Below are positions 6,474 to 12,068 of a stretch of DNA of 12,688 nucleotides, piece after piece. The position numbers were made by a program, and so were the translations under genes. The notes under the pieces were generated by a model. It searched no databases and was not told where the DNA came from. It saw only the letters and a list, made by a program, of their open reading frames with translations. The stretch lies in contig DATBIK010000032.1 of NCBI GenBank assembly GCA_036556985.1, positions 1 through 12,688 of the forward strand. Reading direction: 5' to 3'. Source of the stretch: JAPSGM01 sp036556985. GTDB taxonomy: Bacteria > Chloroflexota > Limnocylindria > QHBO01. Numbering within the stretch: the stretch's first letter is position 1; every line of letters starts with the position of its first letter.

Positions 6474-7853
6474 GTGGCACGCGGCGAATCGCTCGAGCTC
6501 GAGATCGGCGGCGAGACGGTCACCGTCAGCAACCCGTCGAAGGTGTACTTCCCGGAGATCGGGCTGACGAAGGGCGAGCTGGTCGACTACTACCTCGCCG
6601 TGGCCGATGGCGCGCTGCGCGGCGTGGCGCATCGGCCCATGGCCCTCAAGCGGTTCGTGGACGGCATCACCGGCGAGGCCTTCTTCCAGAAGCGGGCACC
6701 GAAGTCGGTGCCGTCCTTCGTGGAGACGGTGGAGCTCGCCTTCCCCTCCGGTCGGACGGCGGACGAGGTGGTGGTCACGAACGCCGCCGCCCTGGCCTGG
6801 GTCGTCAACCTCGGCTGCGTCGACCTCAACCCGCACCCCGTTCGGGCCGATGACCTGGCCCACCCCGACGAGCTGCGCGTCGACCTCGACCCCGGCCCGG
6901 GAGTGCCCTGGTCCGACGTGCGGCGCGTCGCGATGGTGGTGCGCGACGTCCTCGCCGACCACGGCCTGACCGGCTGGCCCAAGACCTCCGGCTCGCGCGG
7001 CATCCACGTCTACACCCGGATCGAGCGCCGATGGGGCTTCACCGAGGTCCGCCGCGCCGCCCTGGCGCTCGCCCGCGAGGTCGAGCGCCGCGCCCCCGAG
7101 ATCGCCACGAGCAAGTGGTGGAAAGAGGAGCGCCACGGCGTGTTCATCGACTACAACCAGAACGCGAAGGACCGCACCGTGGCCTCCGCCTACTCCGTGC
7201 GGCCGGTCGCGAACGCACAGGTCTCGGCGCCGCTGCTGTGGGAGGAGGTGCCGGACGCGGAGCTCGGCGACTTCACCGTCGCGACCATGAAGGACCGATA
7301 CGCCCGCCTCGGCGACGTCGGCGCCGGCATCGACGCCGCCGTCGGCTCGCTGGACGCGTTGCTCGACCTGGCGGACCGCGACGAGGCCTCCGGCCTGGGC
7401 GACGCCCCGTGGCCGCCCCACTACGCCAAGGGCGAGAACGAGCCGCCGCGCGTCCAGCCATCGAAGCGCCGCATGGCCTGGACGCCGCCCGCCGGCGGTC
7501 GGGCCGGGGAGCAACCGCAGCCCATGCCTCCCGCGCCCGCTCGGGGCGCCGACGGCTCGGTGCCGGCCACCGGCCGCCGCCGCTCGAAGCACCCGCTCGT
7601 CGTCGTGGCCCAGGCCAAGGCCAAGGCCGATGCCCTCGACGGCCTCGAGCGATGGCGCGCGCGGCACCCGCAGGCGGCCAAGCACCTCGCCGAGGACGAC
7701 GTGCTCGTCGATGGCATGCGCGGCCGCTCGTCGCTCTGGTACCGGGTGCGCGTGAACCTGCGCCACGTCCCGGAGGCCGATCGCCCGCCCGCCGAGAAGC
7801 CCGACCCCGACTACGACCTCACCCAGGAGTGGCTCGGCCAGGGAGACGGTTGA
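6474..7853 (+). CDS. LigD-type primase-polymerase (Prim-PolC/PolD-like), stand-alone
   Basis: An archaeo-eukaryotic primase superfamily polymerase that adds nucleotides, often ribonucleotides, at gaps and broken ends during repair. The 459-residue protein has the LigD polymerase domain at about 10-305: SNPSKVYFPEIGLTKGELVDYY (19-40), RPMALKRFVDG (54-64) with FFQKRAP (70-76), and DLDPGP (137-142) giving catalytic D137 and D139. SGSRGIHVY (172-180) supplies H178, and FIDYNQN (224-230) the third acidic residue, D226. Then AYSVRP (239-244) and PLLWEEV (253-259). No ligase or phosphoesterase domain is fused. After a low-complexity Pro/Gly/Arg linker (about 310-372) comes a compact tail with AKADALDGLERWRARHP and DVLVDGMRGRSSLWYRVRVNLRHVP, which I recall from actinobacterial stand-alone homologues. 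The GTG at 6474 is placed by the domain start and a -10-like hexamer. It overlaps the DUF5655 gene; the ligase it might serve lies about 3 kb downstream on the other strand. Confidence 0.92.
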   Translation: MARGESLELEIGGETVTVSNPSKVYFPEIGLTKGELVDYYLAVADGALRGVAHRPMALKRFVDGITGEAFFQKRAPKSVPSFVETVELAFPSGRTADEVVVTNAAALAWVVNLGCVDLNPHPVRADDLAHPDELRVDLDPGPGVPWSDVRRVAMVVRDVLADHGLTGWPKTSGSRGIHVYTRIERRWGFTEVRRAALALAREVERRAPEIATSKWWKEERHGVFIDYNQNAKDRTVASAYSVRPVANAQVSAPLLWEEVPDAELGDFTVATMKDRYARLGDVGAGIDAAVGSLDALLDLADRDEASGLGDAPWPPHYAKGENEPPRVQPSKRRMAWTPPAGGRAGEQPQPMPPAPARGADGSVPATGRRRSKHPLVVVAQAKAKADALDGLERWRARHPQAAKHLAEDDVLVDGMRGRSSLWYRVRVNLRHVPEADRPPAEKPDPDYDLTQEWLGQGDG

Positions 7854-8218
7854 GCACCAGGCTGGAGGTTGATCGCTTCTTCGCCGGCAATCCGGTCGGG
7901 CTGGAGGCGTACGCTCGCATGGAGGGGCTCCTGGCCCGGCTGGGTCCGTACGAGGTCCGGGTGACCCGGAGCCAGGTGGCGTTCCGGGGCCGGCGCGGTT
8001 TCGCCTACCTGTGGCTCCCCGACCGCTGGCTGCGAGGGGAGGTGTCACCAGTGGTCCTGTCGATCGGCCTTGACCGTCCCATCCGAACAGCGCGGTTCAA
8101 GGAAGTCGTGCAGCCTGCGCCATCGCGGTGGATGCACCACCTCGAGATCAGCTCCGCGAACGAGATCGACGAAGAGGTCTCTGGATGGCTGGCCGATGCG
8201 TACCGATGGGGTGGCTGA
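7850..8218 (+). CDS. DUF5655 domain protein
   Basis: A 122-residue small cytoplasmic protein matching the DUF5655 pattern as I know it: a helical start (VDRFFAGNPVGLEAYARMEGLLARLG), then VRVTRSQVAFRGRRGFAYLWLPDRWL (37-61), a strand with VVLSIGL (68-74), FKEVVQPAPSRWMHHLEI (83-100) and a C-terminal helix with IDEEVSGWLADAYRW. The conserved Lys/Arg and paired histidines (H96, H97) hint at a nucleic-acid or anion-binding surface, but no activity is established. The start is inferred to be TTG at 7850: its bases overlap the polymerase stop (TTGA), GGGAGA lies three to four bases upstream, and no ATG or GTG precedes the conserved region. Overlap implies translational coupling with the polymerase, so a role as its helper is a reasonable but untested guess. 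It ends 18 bases from the convergent acetyltransferase gene. Confidence 0.8.
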   Translation: MSTRLEVDRFFAGNPVGLEAYARMEGLLARLGPYEVRVTRSQVAFRGRRGFAYLWLPDRWLRGEVSPVVLSIGLDRPIRTARFKEVVQPAPSRWMHHLEISSANEIDEEVSGWLADAYRWGG

Positions 8219-8236
8219 CCCGGCGGCGACAGCTCA

Positions 8237-8815
8237 TCAGGCCAGTCGCACTTCCAAACGCTCCCGCGCAGCCGGCCACTCATCGGCCAGGATCGAGTAG
8301 TAGACGGTGTCGCGCAGGTGCCCATCGGGCAGGCGCATGTGGTGGCGCAGCACCCCCTCGCGCACCCCGCCGATCCGCTCGATCGCGGCCTGTGAGCGCT
8401 CGTTGCGGGCATCGGTCTTGAGGGCCACCCGGGTGGCTCCCAGCTCCTCGAAGGCGTACGTCAGCTGGAGCAGCTTGGCCTCGGTGTTCGCCGCGGTCCG
8501 CTGGTGCGAGGGCGCGATCCAGGTCCAGCCGATCTCCAGCCGGCCGTCGGCCGGCGAGATGTCGCCGAAGCGGGTGGAGCCGATGGCACGGCCGGTCGAC
8601 GCCAACACCGTCGCCCAGGTCACGAACTGCGGCTGGAGGGCGTCGGCCAGGTAGGCGGGCCAGGCCTCCGCCCCGCGCCACAGCTCGGAGAGCGTGTAGC
8701 GGAAGGTGGCCGGGTCCTCGGCCGCGGCCGCCAACAGGTGGTCGCGATGGCGCTCGTCGATCGGCTCCAGCCGGACGTGGCGTCCGGCCAGCGTCACGCG
8801 CTCAGGTGCCTTCAC
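8237..8815 (-). CDS. GNAT family N-acetyltransferase (RimJ/RimL-like)
   Basis: An acetyl-CoA-dependent acetyltransferase of 192 residues, in the branch that includes ribosomal-protein N-acetyltransferases; the acceptor is unknown. It begins with LAGRHVRLEPIDERHRDHLLAAA (9-31), then FVTWATVLASTGRAIGSTRFGDI (64-86) for the central strands, LEIGWTWIAPSHQRTAANTEAKLLQLTYAFEELG (93-126) spanning the acetyl-CoA pyrophosphate loop, and VALKTDARNERSQAAIERIGGVREGVLRHHM (130-160). The last strands are RDTVYYSILADEW (168-180). Length and order are normal for the family. The GTG at 8815 is the farthest standard start in this frame before an in-frame stop near 8892. No good Shine-Dalgarno sequence precedes it; instead the 5' side is a repeat-rich region that can fold, with a hairpin ending eight bases before the start codon. 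The gene follows the DUF885 gene on the same strand. Confidence 0.9.
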   Translation of the reverse strand: MKAPERVTLAGRHVRLEPIDERHRDHLLAAAAEDPATFRYTLSELWRGAEAWPAYLADALQPQFVTWATVLASTGRAIGSTRFGDISPADGRLEIGWTWIAPSHQRTAANTEAKLLQLTYAFEELGATRVALKTDARNERSQAAIERIGGVREGVLRHHMRLPDGHLRDTVYYSILADEWPAARERLEVRLA

Positions 8816-8822
8816 GCCGCCG

Positions 8823-8842
8823 CGTACCCGTTTGCTGGGTAC
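8823..8842. repeat. Dyad GTACCC-N7-GGGTAC next to the acetyltransferase start
   Basis: CGTACCC (8823-8829) and GGGTACG (8837-8843) form a 7-base inverted repeat with a 7-base spacer, ending eight bases upstream of the GTG at 8815. A related dyad lies at 8925-8943 with the same spacing and the shared bases CGTACCCG and GGGTA. It could be a protein-binding site or an RNA hairpin. Confidence 0.6.
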
Positions 8843-8931
8843 GGATCGGCAGATGGGCCCAGAACATCTGCCAATTGCCCGCCCCGGGGGTCAGGAGCGA
8901 TGAATTCCGGGCACGGCACCGATCCGTACCC
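8837..8931. repeat. 95-base segment bounded by a perfect 13-base inverted repeat
   Basis: The ends GGGTACGGATCGG and CCGATCCGTACCC match over all 13 positions and stop matching on both sides. No target-site duplication flanks them. The size and ends could suit a very small miniature element, but the nested dyads and the position in a leader make a regulatory structure at least as likely. Confidence 0.6.
8848..8872. repeat. Perfect 8-base stem with 9-base loop
   Basis: GGCAGATG (8848-8855) and CATCTGCC (8865-8872) are exact reverse complements around GGCCCAGAA. On the minus strand this hairpin sits immediately before the 3' arm of the long stem and shares two bases with it, so the two stems compete at their junction. 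No T-run follows, so it is not a typical intrinsic terminator. Confidence 0.55.
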
Positions 8932-8943
8932 GCCCCGTGGGTA
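8925..8943. repeat. Second dyad CGTACCCG-N6-GGGTA after the DUF885 stop
   Basis: This repeats the layout of the dyad at 8823-8842 (8 of 8 bases in the left arm, 5 of 5 in the right, same spacing). It lies eight bases past the DUF885 stop codon at 8951-8953. The two copies are 102 bases apart, which is close to a whole number of helical turns. Confidence 0.5.
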
Positions 8944-8950
8944 ATCCCGC

Positions 8951-10669
8951 TCACGTTGGGGACGGCGCGCTGACGGCGGCCTCCACCCAGCCGGGGATCT
9001 CCCGCCGCAGCGTGGCCAGCGGCAGCGACCCGTGGGCCAGCACCTCGTCGTGGAATGCGCGCAGGTCGAATCGGTCGCCCATCTTCTCGGACACCTCACG
9101 CCGTGCCCGTTCGATCTCGCGCTGTCCGATCTTGTAGGCGAGCGCCTGGGCCGGCCAGATCGTGTATCGGTCCACCTCGATCTCGGCATCCACCATGGGC
9201 AGCGTGCCGCGCTCGTGCATGAACTCGATCGCCCGCTCCCTCGACCAGCCCAGCGCGTGGAGGCCGGAATCCACGACGAGGCGTGACGCGCGAAAGGCCT
9301 GCGCGTCGAGCATGCCAAGGCGCTCCGCCTCCGAGGCATACAGGCCCATCTCGTCGGAAAGGCGCTCGCAGTACAGGCCCCAGCCTTCGACGTAGGCCAC
9401 GCCCGCCATCCGCGCGCCCAGGATCCGGAAGCGCGGCAGCCCGGTGAGCTCCATCTCGATCCCGATCTGGAAGTGGTGCCCCGGCGTGGCCTCGTGGAAG
9501 GTGATGGCCGCGATCTTGTGGAGCTGCCGCTCGGAGGGCTGGTAGGTGTTGATGTAGTACTGCCCCTGCCGCGACCCGTCGAGCGAGGGCTGCATGTAGA
9601 ACGCCGGCGGCGTCTCCCGCTCGCGATACTCCTCCACCGCCTTCACGACGCAGTTCGCCGATGGCAGACGCCCGAAGTAGTCCGGCGCCGCCGCGAAGGC
9701 GCGCTCCGTCTGCTCCTCGGCCAGCCGTACGAGCGCCTCGCGCGAGTCGGTGTGGTTGTCCGGGTCGGCGGCGAGGGCCTTCTTGTAGGCGTGCCGATCG
9801 GGGTGGCCCTGCCCGCGCGCGATCTCGTCCATCTCGGCCTCGATCCGCGCCAGGTCCTCCAGCCCGAAGGCGTGCACCTCTTCCGCCGTCGTCGCCACGG
9901 TCGTCTGCATGCGGATGGCGAGCCGATATGCCGCATCGCCATCGGGCGTGCCGGCCAGGCCCGGCTCCGGCCGGGCAAGCGGCAGGTACTCGTCGGCGAG
10001 GAAGTCGCGGACGCGCTGGAGCCCCGGGTACACGTGCTCGGCGACCGCGGTTCGGACGCGGTCGCGGGCTTCGTCATCGGCAACGTGAGCGAGCGTGACC
10101 GCCGGGAACTGCTCGGCCGGCAGCTGGAGCATGCGCTCGGTCTGCTCGATCTGCTTGCGAACCGGCGCGACCGACTCCACCCGCCGGTCGGTGATGCCCT
10201 CGCGCAGCGTGTCGAGGTATTGCTCGGCGGCGACCGGGAAGGCGCGCATCCGGGTCAGAAGCTTCTCGAGCGCCTCCGGGCTCTCGGCGATCTGGTACTG
10301 GCCGACCATGACCGGCAGGGTGGCAATGCCCGAGATGTGGTTGATGGCCAGCTGGTGGAGCTTCGCGTCCAGCGCCTCGAGGCCGTTGCGCGCCACGAGG
10401 ACGAGCATGTCGCGGGTGATGACCTGCTCCGGATCCAGCCCCGCCGGGTCGATGGCCTCGGCCTCGACGAGCACCTCGCGGAAGGCCGCCGCATCGGCCG
10501 CGCGGCCGTCGGCGCCGAGGTCCGGCAGGCGGTCGTCCCAGCGGTCGTCGCCCAGGATGGTGGCGTAGACGGGATTCCGCTCGAGCACGCCCTCGAAGAA
10601 TCGGTCGGCGAGCTCGTTGACGGCGACATTCGGGTCGCGCGGGTCGCGGGCAGCGGATTCGGTGGTCAC
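8951..10669 (-). CDS. DUF885 family protein, putative zinc metallopeptidase
   Basis: A 572-residue protein of the DUF885 family, thought to be zinc-dependent peptidases from their motifs and structures; substrates are mostly unknown. The N-terminal half (about 15-260) is helical, starting with NELADRFFEGVLERNPVYATILGDDRWDDRLPD (18-50). The catalytic part holds YYINTY (371-376), the zinc motif FHEATPGHHFQ (391-401) with H392, E393 and the H398/H399 pair, then VAYVEGWGLYCERL (424-437) supplying the downstream glutamate. RLVVDSGLHALGWS (463-476) and AYKIGQREI (511-519) follow, all family hallmarks. No signal peptide or membrane segment is seen with this start, so it is probably cytoplasmic. I chose the GTG at 10669 because conserved sequence begins soon after it and AAGGAG lies 11 bases upstream. 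The open frame continues to 10873, but that part lacks family-like sequence and would add an odd Ser/Arg-rich extension. It lies downstream of the ligase gene after a 272-base gap. Confidence 0.9.
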   Translation of the reverse strand: MTTESAARDPRDPNVAVNELADRFFEGVLERNPVYATILGDDRWDDRLPDLGADGRAADAAAFREVLVEAEAIDPAGLDPEQVITRDMLVLVARNGLEALDAKLHQLAINHISGIATLPVMVGQYQIAESPEALEKLLTRMRAFPVAAEQYLDTLREGITDRRVESVAPVRKQIEQTERMLQLPAEQFPAVTLAHVADDEARDRVRTAVAEHVYPGLQRVRDFLADEYLPLARPEPGLAGTPDGDAAYRLAIRMQTTVATTAEEVHAFGLEDLARIEAEMDEIARGQGHPDRHAYKKALAADPDNHTDSREALVRLAEEQTERAFAAAPDYFGRLPSANCVVKAVEEYRERETPPAFYMQPSLDGSRQGQYYINTYQPSERQLHKIAAITFHEATPGHHFQIGIEMELTGLPRFRILGARMAGVAYVEGWGLYCERLSDEMGLYASEAERLGMLDAQAFRASRLVVDSGLHALGWSRERAIEFMHERGTLPMVDAEIEVDRYTIWPAQALAYKIGQREIERARREVSEKMGDRFDLRAFHDEVLAHGSLPLATLRREIPGWVEAAVSAPSPT

Positions 10670-10709
10670 GTGCTGCAGGACTCCTTCGATGTCAAACGAT
10701 CGGACGAGA

Positions 10710-10715
10710 AGTCTA
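10710..10715 (-). promoter_or_regulatory. Candidate -10 box of the DUF885 gene
   Basis: TAGACT on the minus strand lies about 40 bases before the GTG at 10669, giving an expected leader of about 34 bases that includes the AAGGAG ribosome binding site. No good -35 hexamer is at the right distance. This gene therefore has a leader with a ribosome binding site, unlike the leaderless-looking genes nearby. Confidence 0.35.
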
Positions 10716-10763
10716 GCGGCCGGATGAAATCGACGCCGACTGCGGGCAGATGCCTCAGCCGGT

Positions 10764-10899
10764 GAGTCTATGGACCATTGGGCGGCTCCTGAGCGCCGAC
10801 CGGCCGGCTTCGATGGCGATTTGGACCACCCGCACAGTCGCGCGGCGACGGAGGTGCTGTTTCGGGGCTCCAAGCCACGTGCCGATGGTCGATAGACTC
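10764..10899. repeat. 136-base segment bounded by 18-base imperfect inverted repeats
   Basis: The left arm (10764-10781) starts GAGTCTATGGACCATTGG. The right arm (10882-10899) read on the minus strand is GAGTCTATCGACCATCGG, 16 of 18 identical. A third partial copy of the core, TGGACCA, occurs at 10822-10828 as a direct repeat of 10771-10777. The rest of the 272-base ligase-DUF885 gap has no open frame that I would call a gene. Possible readings are a miniature inverted-repeat element without a clear target duplication, a set of operators for DUF885, or a long-range stem in the ligase-DUF885 transcript. I do not recognise the family. Confidence 0.6.
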
Positions 10900-10903
10900 A
10901 GGG

Positions 10904-10925
10904 GCCGGCACGCAAGCACGCCGGC
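10904..10925 (-). terminator. Hairpin just after the ligase stop, possible terminator
   Basis: Arms GCCGGC at 10904-10909 and 10920-10925 close a hairpin that, in minus-strand RNA, extends through two G-U pairs and one G-C pair to a nine-pair stem with a CUUG loop. On the plus strand the same inner positions are A-C mismatches, so it is better formed in the ligase transcript. It begins 16 bases past the stop codon at 10942-10944. No T-run follows, so intrinsic termination is uncertain; mRNA 3'-end protection is the alternative. Confidence 0.45.
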
Positions 10926-10941
10926 GACTGCCTGAAAGGCT

Positions 10942-12024
10942 CTACCCGAAAAGGTCGGCGAGGAGGGCGGGCGGCGTTTCCTCGAGCTGGTCGTAGCGGC
11001 AATCGGCTGGCGGCTTGTCCGGCCGCCAGCGGCGGAAGGTGGCCGCGTGCCGGAAGCGGTCGCCCTGGAGGTGGTCGAAGGCGACCTCGCACACGAGCTC
11101 GGGCCGGAGCGGCTCCCAGGAGAGGTCCTTGCCGCGGTTCCAGCGAGACGTGGCGCCGGGCATGCGCTTGCCCTCCCACTGCGCCTCGAACTCCTTCCAT
11201 TCCTGCCACGGGTGCCCGTCCAGCGCATCCCGTCGGTACGGCTCCAGGAACGCGACCAGCTCGCGCCGCCGCTCCATGGTGAACGACGAGGTGACGCCGA
11301 CGTGCTGCAGCTGGCCGGCGTCGTTCCAGAGGCCGAGCAGCAGCGAGCCGACCATCGTGCCCGGCCCGTTCTTGTGCCAGCGGAAGCCGGCCACCACGCA
11401 GTCCGCGGTGCGCAGGTGCTTCACCTTCGCCATCTCGCGCTTGCCGGGCAGGTACGTGCCCTCCGCCCGCTTGGCGATGACCCCGTCGAGGCCCGCCCCC
11501 TCGAACTCGTGGAACCAGCGCCGGGCCAGCTCGGCATCCGACGTTGCCGGCGTGAGCAGGACCGATGTCGCCGCCGGATCCGCGACGAGCGCCTCCAGCC
11601 GGGCGCGCCGCTCGTCGAGCGGCGCGTCGCGGAGGTCATCGGTCCCGGAGGCCAGGCAGTCGAAGGCGACGAAGGAGGCCGGCGTCTCCCCCGCCAGCAT
11701 CGCAACCCGAGAGGCGGCGGGATGGATGCGGAGGAGCAGCGCGTCGAAGTCCAGGGCGCCGTCCCGCGCGATGACCACCTCGCCATCGAGGACGAAGCGC
11801 GCATCGGTCCCGCCAACCGAACGGAGGGGCTCCTCGAGCTCCGGGAAGTATCGGTTCAGCGGCTTCAGGTCCCGGGATTGCAGGTAGACCTCCGGCCCGT
11901 CGCGGAAGACGAGGGCCCGGAAGCCGTCCCACTTGGGCTCGTAGCGCCACCCGTCGCCGACGGGCAGCTCGGGCGTGGGCTTGGCCAGCATCGGTTCGAT
12001 GGGAGGAGGTATCGGGAAGGCCAT
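10942..12024 (-). CDS. ligC: ATP-dependent DNA ligase, LigC-like
   Basis: Seals nicks in duplex DNA by transferring AMP from an enzyme lysine to the 5' phosphate. The 360-residue protein has only the adenylation and OB-fold domains, the size of mycobacterial LigC. The motifs are complete: motif I EPKWDGFRAL with adenylated K31, the SRDLKPLNRYFPEL segment (50-63), motif III FVLDGEVVI (77-85), motif IIIa FVAFDCL (118-124), motif IV LDGVIAKR (179-186), and motif V MAKVKH (198-203). The OB domain begins near 208, and motif VI is FRRWRPDK (330-337). I chose the ATG at 12024 over the in-frame ATG at 12057: a perfect-looking TATGAT lies nine bases before 12024 and would fall inside the longer version, which adds eleven residues unlike the family. 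It is divergent from the RNase gene across 44 bases. The nearby primase-polymerase suggests a LigC/Prim-PolC repair pair. No Ku gene is in the window. Confidence 0.92.
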   Translation of the reverse strand: MAFPIPPPIEPMLAKPTPELPVGDGWRYEPKWDGFRALVFRDGPEVYLQSRDLKPLNRYFPELEEPLRSVGGTDARFVLDGEVVIARDGALDFDALLLRIHPAASRVAMLAGETPASFVAFDCLASGTDDLRDAPLDERRARLEALVADPAATSVLLTPATSDAELARRWFHEFEGAGLDGVIAKRAEGTYLPGKREMAKVKHLRTADCVVAGFRWHKNGPGTMVGSLLLGLWNDAGQLQHVGVTSSFTMERRRELVAFLEPYRRDALDGHPWQEWKEFEAQWEGKRMPGATSRWNRGKDLSWEPLRPELVCEVAFDHLQGDRFRHAATFRRWRPDKPPADCRYDQLEETPPALLADLFG

Positions 12025-12033
12025 CGGGTGCCG

Positions 12034-12039
12034 ATCATA
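12034..12039 (-). promoter_or_regulatory. Candidate -10 hexamer of the ligase gene
   Basis: On the minus strand TATGAT, one base from the TATAAT consensus, lies nine bases before the ATG at 12024. The bases between (CGGCACCCG) are not a ribosome binding site, so the transcript is leaderless or nearly so. This supports the shorter start for the ligase. Confidence 0.5.
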
Positions 12040-12054
12040 CGCGGACCCATCGGC

Positions 12055-12060
12055 CATACT
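12055..12060 (+). promoter_or_regulatory. Weak candidate -10 hexamer of the MBL RNase gene
   Basis: CATACT lies eight bases before the ATG at 12069 in the 44-base divergent gap. It misses the usual first T. GGAAGG ends only one base before the ATG, which is too close for a good ribosome binding site, so a leaderless start is again possible. Confidence 0.28.
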
Positions 12061-12068
12061 CGGAAGGC

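Larger units (their letters stand above)
8816..8950 (-). promoter_or_regulatory. Structured leader or operator region upstream of the acetyltransferase gene
   Basis: This 135-base gap is built from repeats. A 13-base perfect inverted repeat, GGGTACGGATCGG (8837-8849) and CCGATCCGTACCC (8919-8931), encloses a perfect 8-base stem with a 9-base loop (8848-8872, arms GGCAGATG and CATCTGCC). Two dyads with the shared form CGTACCCG-N6-GGGTA start at 8823 and 8925, 102 bases apart. Read as minus-strand RNA, the 3' arm of the long stem can instead pair with GGGTACG at 8830-8824, just before the GTG, and the 5' arm can pair with TACCC at 8943-8939, just after the DUF885 stop. This would suit an attenuator, a start-site sequestering leader, a pair of repressor sites, or a small inverted-repeat element. 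I recognise no known riboswitch. The structure is seen; the function is inferred. Confidence 0.45.

Noticed and set aside
5304..8048. A 914-codon open frame on the minus strand across the YihY and primase-polymerase genes
   Set aside because: It is a stop-free shadow of GC-rich coding sequence: Arg/Gly/Ala-rich, without family motifs, and antisense to or out of frame with two genes that have complete motifs.
9473..10765. A 430-codon plus-strand open frame over DUF885
   Set aside because: It is antisense to a gene with an intact HEATPGHH motif and shows only the composition expected of a high-GC reverse-strand frame.
10670..10873. N-terminal extension of DUF885 by 68 codons
   Set aside because: The extension is Ser/Arg/Ala-rich, crosses the inverted-repeat segment, and the GTG at 10669 has an AAGGAG site and immediately precedes family-like sequence.
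12025..12057. Longer ligase starting at the ATG at 12057
   Set aside because: The eleven extra residues are not ligase-like and would bury the TATGAT hexamer; the ATG at 12024 directly precedes the usual N-terminal sequence.
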